From: Punica granatum | Lineage: Eukaryota; Streptophyta; Magnoliopsida; Myrtales; Lythraceae | Reading direction: 5' to 3' | DNA: 64,000 nucleotides | NCBI RefSeq assembly: GCF_007655135.1 | Contig: NC_045129.1 | Span: 5,270,001-5,334,000 of the forward strand | Translations under genes and position numbers: made by a program | Notes under the pieces: generated by a model | Database searches by the model: none | What the model saw: the letters and a program-made list of their open reading frames with translations, nothing else | What the model was told of the DNA's origin: nothing | Part shown: in pieces, positions 36,693 through 48,658 of the stretch | How the letters are laid out: every line of letters starts with the position of its first letter | How positions within the stretch are numbered: position 1 is the first letter of the stretch

Positions 36693-37212
36693 CAAGGTGA
36701 CTGGACTCTCCTTCAAGTCGTAGAGGCCGTGGAAGAAGGTCTTCATCTCTTCTACTCAGATGTATTCGTAGGACTCAAGGCGCTTCACGTTAAAGAGCTT
36801 CATAAAGCACATCCTGCGCTACTGGCGCAAGTCTGGGCCATTCTGGGACCAGTTGATGTTGGAGTAGTTGTAGGTTGTGTACTTGCCCACGTTGAACTTG
36901 GGCCGGTCTGGGAAGGTCACATCATGCGTCTTGAGGATTGTCTACGCCATCTCCATGGATGAGCCCACGACCACAGTGAAGGACCCAAACCGGAGGCTCA
37001 TCAACAAGCCATACTTCTTGGAGAGCTCATGGATGGAGTGGTGGGGTAGTGGGCCGATGAGGTTAAGGTTCCCGACGATGGGCCAGGGCTTCGGACCAGG
37101 AGGCAAGTTGAGCTGCCAGCCGCAACGGTGGAAGTGGCGGGAGAGGAGGATGACGGCAAGGATTGCTGCTAGCCATGAGGCAGTATGAAACCCAATTGGA
37201 AGGAATTTCCAT
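36693..37212 (-). pseudogene. CYP92A-like pseudogene 2 (N-terminal part)
   Basis: On the minus strand this covers the P450 start (MEIPSNW at 37212) to about residue 175 (GDQ/VTL region). A two-base deletion near 37187 shifts the frame a few codons after the start. The PKPWP hinge, SIHELSKKYGLLMSL, ILKTHDVTFP and YNYSNINWSQNGP regions are readable in the shifted frame. The rest of exon 1 has been replaced by the decayed copia element. It retains the 230 bp that pseudogene 1 has lost, so the two were separated before that deletion. Confidence 0.88.
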
Positions 37213-37309
37213 AAATGGAAGGAACTGAGACATCGATCAATTAGTAGTAAGATAAGGAAGCTTGGGCTAAAGATTGTTTTGAAGTGAAAGTGTGGGGAAA
37301 TGTGTGTAT

Positions 37310-38974
37310 ATAGAAAGAGGATTTCAATTTTCTTATAAGTCCATTGACCTCCTTTCTAATAAAAAAAAAAGTTCAGCCGTGACAGTCCAATAAAGAATAT
37401 AACTTTTTCAAAATCGGGTTTTTTTCAGTGTGTACCTGGTGTTCGAAAGTCCAGCGGGATCCGATTAATCCAATTTGAATTGGATTGGTCCATTAAAGAG
37501 TAACACTCTCCTAGCATGCATTTTTTTTTCTCATTTACATTATTCAAATCCGAAATCTTATTTAAAGATAGCAATGTCAAACTACCTAAACCAACTCATC
37601 TTACAATTCGTAATGTTTTACATATTACCTAAACCAACACATTACAATTCGAATTGTAACAATGTGTTGTACATATTAGTAATGTTTTCTACAAACATGT
37701 GGACATAGAATTTTAAACCTTCCTGGATATAGTTCCACATTTATTAATTAAAATTTTTTAACCCAATGTGGTTAATTAGAAATTTCAAACCCATCGTGGT
37801 AAGTTAAAGAATTTGCAAACATGTCCTGGATATAGTTCTAGATTTCTAAAAGATATTGCGCGTTATAACTCCGATTCCCTGTGAACTTATTCCGTTCATA
37901 AAATTTTATATACATGTAGTCTATTCTTAGATTTTTGCAATAATGAACTTGGAAGAAATTGAAAAGTAACAGTGTTCGCTGCACATCTCCGATCAATAAT
38001 TGATAACGTTCAATCCGTATTTCAATGTTGATCGTGACATCAATAGTATATCTTACATGACAAACAAGGCCAGTGGCCTGGATAACAAACATTTTATACG
38101 TTAAAGTTTCCAATTAAGTACGTGAAACAAAATGACCCCGACCATATCTCTGAAGGTCAATAAGCTAATTTGACAGAGATCGAGGAAGAAACTGGATGCC
38201 GAAATATCGATCTCAGCCCTCAACCCTTTTAATGTCTTGATTTGCAAATAAAAGCATTATGCAGAATTAACTTATATCTGTCTAATACAATATTTACCCC
38301 AAGTTCCAACCCTCTCGCTGGCGAGTCCGGCTCCGGCCGGGCGCCGCCGTCAATGGAAAGCTGAGATCGTCCTCTCTGTTTCGGCAGTGCCGTTTTTTTC
38401 TTCGTCCCTCTACCTTCTCCTTTATCCCCCTCCCTCTTCCTTCCCGATCAACCATGGAGGCTTGGTAGAATAATTGCGGACCCAAAAGAAACAAATCAGT
38501 AAATGTGTTCTGAAACATAAAACAGGTGTTTATAATTATCGTATCTTTTTTATTTTTAATTTTTTAACATTTTTTCCGGACAAACAATATCAGAAGAATG
38601 CCTGAATATTATAGCAAAATCTCAGAAATTATATTAAGCTTCCGTGCTTAGTTAATTTTGATGCTGATCATTTTTCGATATGCACCATGATATCCGAAAG
38701 TCCAACGAATACCGGCTAATCCAATTCTAGGTTTCGAATTTAAGTCTTGTAAATAAAGAAAATTCATACTGTGAGAGTTTTATCTTTTAATACTTGACTC
38801 GCATTGAATTAATTGGATTTTTTGGATTTTCGAATATCAAAGACCAAAGAACACACCAAAAAAAATTAAGCTTAGGTATTATTACACAAAAAGAAAAAAT
38901 AAATAAACGAAACAGGTGTCTTTTTTAGTTCACCTAAAAAAAAAAAAGCACTGCATTAACGCATGCTTACCCTT
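37310..38974. other. Duplicated spacer 'L', copy 3 (rearranged)
   Basis: The outer parts match spacer L copies 1 and 2, with SINE-like copies at 37418-37605 (minus) and 38730-38870 (plus). The middle (about 37850-38460) is different. About 37960-38040 resembles CYP upstream sequence (compare 21389-21460), followed by a GC-rich piece (38310-38460) not found elsewhere in the window. Confidence 0.65.
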
Positions 38975-39665
38975 CCTTGGAAGGCCTCGGCCCAATATAC
39001 TATATGGTAAGCTGCCCCGACCCATGATCAGATCTGACAATTTTACTGGGCATGAACCCGCGCTTCTATTGCTTAGACGTCCCTTGATCCCTGGAGGGAT
39101 CAGTCTCCGTGCTTTGGTTGTTCGCATTCCGTCCAGTTTGATCCCCGGCTTCGGTTTTTTGCCATCAAATGCCACCTTTTTGCAAGCGGCATAGACAGAT
39201 GATTTTTAGCCAGCTGAATCTGGGTTGAAGTCGATGAACGAATGCTGCGGAGGAGCTCGAATCAGTTCAATCCCGATTGTGGAGGAATAGAGTTTTTCTG
39301 ATGGGCTCGAGGTGGAGCTGCAATGGGTTTGATGAACTGATTGCATGATGTCGCAGCAACTCTCTGCATTTACCATCTGCAGCTTTTCAGTGGGCATTCC
39401 CTTCACCCGATATGTTCTCTTTCGGATATAGCGCAGTTAATTACACCATTTTCTAACACGAAACATTTACCGACTCCCTCTTTCAGAGGGACTCGGTTAG
39501 CAAGGTCGGTGCGTGACATGACATGCCCATTATTACTTCGTAAATGTAATGGGCTCGCCCCATGAACGTAGTAAGTCGGTTAGCATCAAGACAAAGACGA
39601 CCTTGCCCCGTTCTGCAATTTGGTTGGTTAGTTATCCTTAGGTTGTGAGTTTATCAAGAGGACTG
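38975..39665 (-). repeat. Dispersed module 'M', copy 4
   Basis: Lies about 190 bp beyond the stop codon of CYP copy 3 and is very close to copies 2 and 3 in sequence. Confidence 0.65.
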
Positions 39666-39850
39666 GTCTTTTGGGACATGGAACTGTGACAAAACTTAGC
39701 AAAATCTTAAGCAAGCATTTTTTCAGTCATCCCCACACGATGAAAGCCAATATATAAAAGATGAAATCAGGAACTTAATATTACCGATCCAACCTAATAT
39801 AATTAAGATCGACTAACACCATGAGACCGTCCTGATTCCGTACGTAGATA

Positions 39851-42800
39851 TTAATACATAGAGTATAGATGAGGAGGCAGCCTTGGCTTAGGAACGGCGA
39901 GAAGAGGGACCTTCCTAGGAGTAGTGAGACCGAAGACCTCCTCCATGTCCAGATCCTCAGGCCTCATCTCCCCGGGCAGCTTCCACTCAAACCCGTGTAG
40001 AAGATTAGCGAGGCTCCCCTGGACCACCTTGAGCCCCAGGGGATACCCTGGGCACATTCGCCGGCCTGACCCGAAGGGCAATAGTTCAAAGTCCTGGCCC
40101 TTCACATCAGTTTCCTTCCCTAGGAACCTCTCGGGCCTGAACTCATTTGGGTCGCCCCAGATCTCTGGATCCCTACCGATTGTCCAAACGCTCACCAACG
40201 CCCTAGTGCCCCTGGGGATGTCGTAGTCGCCAATCTTGCAGTCCTCCCGGCACAGCCTAGGAACGAGCATCGGGACCACGGGGTGAAGCCTCATGGCCTC
40301 TTTGATGATAGCATTAATGTAGGGCAAGTTCACTATGTCTGTCTCTTGGACCCACCTTTCTTTTCCAATTACCCTGTTCAGTTCTTCATTGGCCTTTTCG
40401 ATGATCTCCGGCTTCCTCAGCAACTCCGACATAGCCCACTCCACATTAACAGCTGAGGTATCTGTTCCACCGGCTATGAAGTCCTATAGACAAGCAAAGA
40501 TTGGGGTGATACCATAATTGTTACAAAACCTTTTTGAAATGTACCACTTTCATACAAAATCTAAAAATTATAACAATTTCATATAAAATGTTTATATTAT
40601 ATTTCAATGTTGAACAATTCGTCAATTTATGCTAGCGTGGTTCTACGGTGGCTGTCGACGTGTCCAACAATGCTGATATGGTATGTCACATCGTTAATAT
40701 AGAAATAAAAATAAAAAATGGGAAAATACAATAAAATTTCAGAGAATTTTTTAAAAGCACCACGAAAATATTTTTAAAAACACAATAAAATTTCACGGAA
40801 TTTTTTTAAAAGAGCCACTAAATATTGAAAATTCAATAAAATTTCAAGAAAATAGTAAAAAGTTCAAAAATAAGAAAATTAGAATATATTTTTTCAGAAA
40901 TCTTTTAAGAAACATCACTAAATCTGAAAAATACAATCAAAATTTAAGAAATATAAGAAAATGTAAAAATACAATAAAATTTCAGAAAATAACTAAATTT
41001 GGAAAATTACAAAAAATTCAGAAAAATAACAAAGTTTTTCAAATATATAATATTTTACAAAATTTTCAAAAACACCACTTAGTTGTTTGTTTTTCAAATA
41101 ATAATTTTATTCAACTCAATTCAACTATATTCATCCCTATATTCATCAATATAATTATTTCTATTTGCCTTTTTCTACCATTTAATAATAATTTCTTACT
41201 CATATGTATTCTATCCACTTTTATAATCAATTTTTTAATAATAAATTTTTCATTTACTTTAACATCTATATATGTGTGTACATACATATATATATATATT
41301 CTCACACATTAACATATTTATAAATATTTGCAATCATTACACAAAATCAAGTTGAGTTGAATCATTTATCTTACTCGAAAACCAAACATAGGCTTAGTAT
41401 TTTTTAAGAGTTTTTTGTTATTTTCTGAACTTTTATTGTACCTTTTCAATTTTTTTTATTTTTCTAAAAATTTCATTTTATTTTTAAGATTATGTGGTCT
41501 TTTTTAAAAAATTTATAGAAAAAAATATCTTTAATATTAGGATTCTTTGAAATAGTTTTGTTATTTTACTGAATTTTTATGATACTTTTCCAATATTTTG
41601 TTATTTTTAAAAAAAATTGTTGAATTTATGTATATAGTGGTGATTTCAAATTTTCTTTGAAAAATATTTTCATTTAGTATTTTTTAATATTTTTTGAAAT
41701 TTTTTTGTTATTTTTCTGAAATTTTATTGTATGTTTCAAAACTTTTATCATTTTTTTGAAATATAACGGAACTTTCCCTTCTTTTTTTTGTTGATATTTT
41801 AATGGTGTGGCAGGTCACATTAGCATTATCGGACACGTCAACTGCCACTATAGAGTCACATCTACAAAAATTAATGGATTGCTCAATATTGAAACATAAT
41901 ATAAACGTTTTGTATGAAATTATTATAATTTTTACTTTTTATATGAAAGTGTTACATTTCAAAAAGATTTTGTACCAATTGTAAAACTTTCCTCGCATAA
42001 ATATATTGAAAGTTATTATCCCACTTTGGAAAATTAAGGTGAAAGTCATAGATTTATATGAGGTTTGGGTACTACCATTTAATAGTTTAAGTGTTTAAGG
42101 AAAAATGGACACAAATCTACATAAGTTCAATGAAAATTTAATAAAATATAATAATAAAAGTTCGGGACTTACTGAAATAGAAGTATCTCTTTTGATATTT
42201 CCAAATAATAGAGGCCAGGCCGAAGGGAATTGGTTTCAGCATATACACTACTCTCCTAATAATATCATAGCTAGATATTGTACAAACTCTTTAAAAATCG
42301 TCAAAAGCTATAATATTTTCTACTCAAATTAATGCAAGTAGTTTAGATATCATTATTTAATATGTCTATATAATTTGAAATTCTCTTTCATTCAGAAAAA
42401 AATCACATATTTGTAATATTTTTACTATTTTACATCTAAAATATATCATATTTGAACGAAATTTGAACTTTTAAAAAGTGTGGATCAATGCGGAATGAAT
42501 GAAGTACTAGAGTTAATCGACTATACGCACCAGAATGAATGCCTTAACTCCGTGTCTCTCTAGCTTCACTTCGAGGTTGGGATCATCAGCCAGCTGAAGC
42601 AACACATCCACCATGTCCTTGGCTACGTAGTCCTCCATACCTCTTCTCCTCTCGTTGTGCTCATCCAAAACATGCTCCAAGAACCTGTCAAACTTCTTGC
42701 TCAACGCCTTCATCATCTTTATGTACCCGTCCAAGTCCAAGAAATTGATCCAAGGGATCGAGTCCCCGATGCTCAGCGCCCCGCTGAAGAAGAACACCTC

Positions 42801-43436
42801 ATTGATCATATTCTTGAACTCCTCTGGGTTCATGATCGACCCATCGGTTTTCTGAGTGTACTTCTTCCCCAGAACCATCCGGCTGATCACGTTGAGGCTG
42901 AGGTCAGACAAGTGATCAATCAAGGTGACCGGGCTCTTCCTCATGTCATAAAGGTCGTGGAGGAAGGCCTTCATCTCTTCTTCTCGGATGTACCGATAAG
43001 ACTCAAGGCGCTTCGGATTGAAGAGTTCCATCATGCTCATCTTGCGTGCTTGGCGCCAGTACGGGCCATACTGAGACCAGGTGATGTTGGAGTAGTTGTA
43101 GGTGATGTACTTGCCAACATTGAACTTGGGCCGTCCCGCGAAGGTTACATCATGTGTCTTGAGAACCGCCCGTGCCATCTCCACAGATGAGGCCACAATT
43201 AGAGGAAAGGAACCGAAACGGAGGCTCATCAAGGAACCGTACTTCTTGGAGAGCTCATGAATGGAGTGGTGGGGAAGTGGACCAATAAGGCTGAGGTTCC
43301 CGATGATGGGCCAAGGCTTCGGGCCGGGGGGCAAGTTGAGCTGCCGGCCACGGCAGAAGCGGCGGGAAAGGAGGATGAGGGCAAGGGTTGCTAGCCATGC
43401 AGCAGTATATGAAGCCCAATTGGAAGGAATGTCCAT
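39851..43436 (-). CDS. CYP92A: Cytochrome P450, CYP92A type (copy 3)
   Basis: Exon 1 is 42531-43436 and exon 2 is 39851-40483, joined in phase 0 (donor GTGCGT, acceptor CTATAG), giving 512 residues. The N-terminal helix, LPPGP hinge, AGGTDTS oxygen motif, KEAMR, PERF and PFGSGRRMCPG heme loop are all present. Conserved positions altered in copy 1 are normal here (PRGTR, ERFLGKE), and the promoter keeps a TATA sequence, so this is the best candidate for the ancestral function. The nearest downstream neighbour on its strand is another spacer; the nearest upstream neighbour is the intact LOX gene, about 5.2 kb away and co-oriented. Substrate unknown. Confidence 0.94.
40514..41983. mobile_element. 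Foldback in CYP copy 3 intron
   Basis: Both termini are preserved: left 'ataattgttacaaaacc', right the reverse complement of 'acaattggtacaaaatc'. It has the same arms as copy 1 and a nested MITE at about 41068-41398. Confidence 0.78.
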
Positions 43437-43547
43437 ATTTGAAAGGTAAAGCGCCGTTACTAGTTCGTACAACGAGGAAGTTGGGCTAAGAATGTTTGAA
43501 GTGGAAGTGGAAGTGGAAGTGCAAGTGCAAGTGTAGGTGTGTGTATG

Positions 43548-43554
43548 TATATAT
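43548..43554 (-). promoter_or_regulatory. Probable TATA box of CYP copy 3
   Basis: TATATAT lies about 115 bp upstream of the ATG. Between it and the ATG are about six GAAGTG/CAAGTG hexamers (43499-43533). Confidence 0.5.
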
Positions 43555-43819
43555 GGAGTGGAAATGGGAAGTAAGTAGAAGAGATTGGTAATGTGTTCTA
43601 TTTAATAAAGAATTAATCTCACCAATAATGCTAATAAATGAAATCGATTCGACGTTTATTCCTCTTAAATAATATTTCGAATTTGAACCTTGCGAATGGA
43701 GAAAATCTTTAATTGAGAGAATTTTATCTTTTAGTGGGCAAACTAGATTAATCGAGATACGTTGAGCTTCCGAATATATCAAGGTACATATTGAGAAATA
43801 TTTCTTTCATACCCTTCTA

Positions 43820-45290
43820 CATACCGTGATTTCACTAAAAAAATATGAAAAATATTATTTGAAAGTTCATGCGTACACATATCAAAGAAGAGAAAGGACT
43901 CCATGTCAGTGTCCTTCCTGGGACATGTTCCACCGGAAGGACATTATCCGGTCGAGAAAGAGGGCAAAGATATTTTCCCGGATGCTTTCCAGAAGCTGTG
44001 GTAGAAAATGTTGTTGTCTTTATCATCAACCACCTATACCTGTGATTGGCTATCATACTCCATAATCCATATCAGTGTCTGCCATTGCAACAAAATAATC
44101 TTTCACAATTTCAAGTTAGCAACTTCTAATTTTTATATTATTTTTCCGACCGAATTTTTTTTTAATATTATTTCCCTCCTTTTCCCTTTAATTTGGAAAA
44201 TCGAAGAGTTGGTTGATGAAATAAATTTTTTACTATATCAATTGAAATAAGGAACGTCCCAATCACATCTTATTATAGCATCAAAACATATAAATGTTGA
44301 TTAATCTGGCTAAAATTAAACTTGTACCAATTGTCGAATTTTCCTCACATAAATATATTGAAAGTTATTATTTTACATTGAAAAATTAAGGAGAAAATCG
44401 TAGATTTATATGAAGTTTGGGTATTACCACTTAATACCTTGAGTTTTTAAGTGAAAATGACACATATCCATATAAGTTTAATGAAAATTCAATAAATATA
44501 ACGTTCGGGACTGACTAAAAGTAGAAGTATCTCTTTTGATATTTCCAAATAATAGAGGCCAGCCCGAATGGAATTGGTTTCAGCATATACACTACTCTCC
44601 TAATAATATTATAGCTAGATATCGTACAAACTCTTTAAAAACCGTCAAAAGCAATGATATTTTTCTACTCAAATTAATGCAAGTAGTTTACATATCATTA
44701 TTTAATATGTCTGTATAATTTAAAATTCTCTTTCATTCAGAAAAAAAAACGAGCTCTCACATCTAATGCATTTGTAATATTTTTACTATTTTACATCTAA
44801 AATATATCATATTTGGACAAAAATTTAACTTCAAAAAAGATATTTTCCTGGTTGCTTTCAGAAGTTGTGGTAGAAAATATTGTTTGTCTTTATCATCAAC
44901 CTCCTTCCTCGGGTGCTTCGCGACCATACTCCATATCAGTGTCTGCGATTGCAGCAAAATAATCTTTCATAATTTCAAGTTAGCAACTTCTAATTTTTAT
45001 ATTATTTTTCCTACCGAAATTTTTTTATATTATTTTCTTCCTTTTCCCTTTAATTGGGAAAATCGAAGAGTTGGTTGATGAAATAAATTTTTTACTATAT
45101 CAATTGAAGTAAGCAACGTCCCAATCACATCTTATTATTACATTGAAACGTGTATATGTTGATTAATCTGGCTAACATTTGAACTTGGTAAAATGAAATG
45201 GTTGAATAATTAAAAAATGATATTTTTCAAGAATATCCATTGAATGCTAAGATTACACTAGTTGATAGTAGGGAGTCGGTCCTCTTTTCT
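43820..45290. repeat. Tandem partial duplication upstream of CYP copy 3
   Basis: The segment 43960-44310 recurs at 44838-45130 ('tggtagaaaat..ttgt.tttatcatcaac'). The spacer between them (44318-44825) is a copy of the 3' part of the CYP intron (41970-42450), including 'ttttgatatttccaaataat'. An exon-less intron fragment thus sits in the upstream region. Confidence 0.8.
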
Positions 45291-46302
45291 TGTTTTTTTT
45301 TTTGAATTCTAAGAAGATCCATAACATTATTTTTGTCCTAATATATTTTTGCCACCAATTAACCTCAATCATTGACATTCACTCTAACATTTATACCATG
45401 CTGTTAATTTTCGTGACGAAAAATTCATGGACGGAGTTATATTTTCCGTCACAGAACGATATAAATGTTAGGCGGAATGTCAACGTTTAGGACTAAATGG
45501 TGGTAAAAATATGTCAGGGACAAAAACGGTTAATAATGAATAAGTGGATGACGACAGTGATAATCTATTCTTAAATCAATTAGATTATTATTCCTCTTTA
45601 TCATAAAAGGAAAGGAAAAATCATTTGAAAAGGGACATGCCCAAGACACACACCTTTCCAATTAAGTCCAAATTGGATTAGAACCAATGACTCGACTTAT
45701 GCTAAAGCGATACTTAATTGCTACTGAAGTCTCACCATCTAGGGTGCACAAGTTCGAACGATTGTCGACCACCAGATCCACTCATCTGCAATATTCACCC
45801 TAGCCCTTTAGCATAGCGTACTCGTTCCGGAATTCCCAGTGGATCTCACAGCTACTTCTACCCGGACTGAAAAAATCTTTGCACGCCTCCGTTACCCTTA
45901 ATTTGGGAGGCCCATAACCTTTGAACTATCGTATCATAGAGAAGTCATTTCCTTGGCAACCAGCAACCTAACAAAATACCTAACCAAAAAAAAAAAGAAC
46001 TACTCAAGAGAAAGAGAAAGAAGTTGCGAGGAGGTATCATGGATTTGTAGTAAATTTCACATACTTCTTTTTTTTTCTCGAAGTAAATTTCAGATTCCTA
46101 TATTCTGTTTCTAAATAATTTGAAATGAACAATTTCAAAGGGGTGGAAAACAACAGCGTTCGTCGTACATCACCGATCAATAATTGATAAAGTCCATCTA
46201 TATCTCGATGTGTCCAAGTACATGACACGATGATACTGACCGCATCTATATCGACCCTCGGCTCGTCTCGATTTATTAACAATGATAGTAGTATATTGCA
46301 GA

Positions 46303-46545
46303 AGTTTAAATTGTGTTTGATTTTAAAGTTGAGTAAAATTAAGTTTTGATTTTAATTGGTTTGTAATAATTGTATTGTTGAATTGTGAAAAAAAGTAATA
46401 GTTAAGAGAATTTAATATTAAAAAATTAAATTGAATTGTTAAAAAATTAAAAAAATTAAAAAGTAATAATTGTGTTGTTGAATTGAAAATAAATTGAGTT
46501 AAGTAATATAAAATCGAAAAATTTTACGAAAACAAACGTGAAACA
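46303..46545. mobile_element. MITE-like element
   Basis: Starts 'gtgtttgattttaaagttg' and ends 'aaaacaaacgtg'. The interior, with 'taattgtgttgttgaattg', matches 59262-59490 in reverse. It is absent from the paired upstream region of copy 2 and so inserted after the duplication or was lost there. Confidence 0.6.
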
Positions 46546-47267
46546 CGGGTTTATAATTTTTTATCTTTTCTAATTTTTCTGACAAGTCAGTGTCAGAAGA
46601 ATTCCCGAATTGATTAGAAAGTTTTCTTTCAAAAAAATATATTAAGCGTCCGCATTACACGAAAAAACAAACACAAAAAAAGAAAATAAATAAATGAGAG
46701 CCGTGCTTTGTATCCCGAGATTCCCAAACGCGTAAGTATTGATTGAAGTTGCAATCGTTTCATATGTGTAAAACGTTCTTTGTCTTCTTCATCTCGAACA
46801 ACTATATTGAGGAAGGACTTGGCCCCAACTGAAGTAATAAAATTTGGAAGTGCACCAGGACGACACGACAATTTATATCCCTTGCTTTTGATTTTATCTC
46901 AAGTCAAGAGGTCTCAGGTTTGATCATCGTTAATAAAACTCTTCGTGTCTCTTTGTTTTGAATTTTTCCATTGTTATATTCGTTCATTAAAAAAAATTAT
47001 TGTTATACTAGGATCACAGGATTTCATTATAACCAAAAAATATAAAAAATATAAAGAAGAGAAAGGCGGCGAAGTTATGTAATTAAATATTTTTCTTTTT
47101 TCGATTATAATCCGAATAAAAGGATAGCTAAATAAAGGGATGTATAAAGTCATATTGACAAAATCGAGTATGGCATCTCTCGGTTCATGTGAAATCTTGA
47201 CATCTTGTGCCATTGCACTAAATTAAATTTTTTCATTTGGGTAACAATAATTATGTTGATAGTAAAC

Positions 47268-47459
47268 CCCCGAGGGTTAGCGCAAGTAATTAAGATATGC
47301 ATACGCTATGTAGTTCATAAGGTCATAGATTCGAATCCCTCCTTGGCACGTAGCCCTTGGTGAGACCACCCATAGATGTGCTTGCTCATAAACTTATCTG
47401 GATCTATGAGCTTATGTGGTGTTCATGACCCGGTGAGAATAAACTCCTCGTTATCAAAA

Positions 47460-47462
<3 letters not shown>
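47268..47462 (+). mobile_element. SINE-like element, family B
   Basis: Duplicate of 26985-27170: 'gggttagcgcaagtaatta' A-box-like start and 'agattcgaatccc' B box, ending at an (AT)n microsatellite at 47463-47493. Confidence 0.7.
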
Positions 47463-47497
<35 letters not shown>

Positions 47498-47629
47498 ATG
47501 GTAGAAATTTCAGTTAATAAATGTACAATTAGATCTCTCTCTAGTAATGATCCTTAGGGAACATCTTATAAATGATTTTTCCCAATTTGATTAACCATTA
47601 TTTTTTCGGTAAGGATCTTTATTTTATTT

Positions 47630-47815
47630 TTTTTTTGTAAACCATGGTATTCGGAAGTTTAATTTGGCCCCCAACTAATTCAATTAAGTTGAGTCGGCCC
47701 ACTAATGGGTAAAGTTCTCCCAGCACGGATTTTCTGTATTAATAAGGACTCGAATCCTACACCTTATTTAAGCAGAATAAGCGCAGAACCGCTTAAATCC
47801 GAGACCATTCCTTAA
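47630..47815 (-). mobile_element. SINE-like element, family A (best copy)
   Basis: Read on the minus strand: GGTTCTGCGCTTATTC, then AGGATTCGAGTCC (B box), then GGGAGAACTTTACCC, AGTGGGCCGACTC, TTCCGAATACCATGG and an A-rich tail. It is the clearest copy for judging the tRNA-derived origin. Confidence 0.65.
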
Positions 47816-47839
47816 CTATTATTAATGCTTGTCGATTTA

Positions 47840-48400
47840 CCATTTGACAAGTTTCCCTCCGAGGAATTATTGATATTGGTAACTGGGCCTGCTAAATTTG
47901 GCAAGCCTCGGCCCAATATGGAACCGCCCAGGCCCATTATTGGATCTGACAATGTTAGAGCTCATGGACGCTCGCATCGGCTCTCCCTTGATCCATTGGT
48001 TTCAGTCTCCCACGCTTTGGTTGTTTGCATTTGTTCGAATTTCTCCCCCCGCTTTAGGACTTTTGCCATCAAATATCTGCTTCTCCCAAGCTGTACAGAT
48101 TAAAAGATTTTGCTGGTTGAATTCGGGGTTGAAATCGATGAACAAATGCAGTAGTTCATGTCACAGCCACTCAAAGCGACGATCTCTTGATGACGACAGG
48201 CAAGTGGTGAATGCAAGATGCATCCCCTAAAACCCGGTACGTTCTCTTTGGGCTAGAGCATGGTTGACAGTCAAGACCAACTACTGGTACGAATGGTAAA
48301 CAAGCTCAGTGCTTGTCTCTGTTTACAAAGTAAGTCGGTTATCGTCAGGACGGGCAATCTTATGAGTTGGTAAGTTGTGTTTTCATCATGAAGACCTGTG
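47840..48400 (-). repeat. Dispersed module 'M', copy 6
   Basis: Lies 3' of the intact LOX gene. It shares the module's landmarks, including the GGCCCA/GGCCCATTATTGGATCTGAC block, 'gacttttgccatcaaat', 'gttgaaatcgatgaacaaatg' and 'gtacgttctctttgggct'. The TGGGCC motifs resemble plant 'site II' elements, but no gene start follows. Confidence 0.6.
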
Positions 48401-48658
48401 ATAGAGGTCGGCAAAATCAAGGAACTCAATTGGATCTGATATACATTGATTGATACAACACTATGCTTCAAGGGATTCTAGTTCATATACAGACTACATA
48501 CCAACAAGTGCAAAATTGACTCGCTCAACATCTAATCATCTAAATACAAATTAATTAACCGACTTGCTCATTGAGCCAACCCACTTTTTTTTTTCAAGGG
48601 AGGTGCGTTTTTATTGCTGATGACTAGAGGTATGCGTAGGTAAGCTCCTAGTTCGGGC

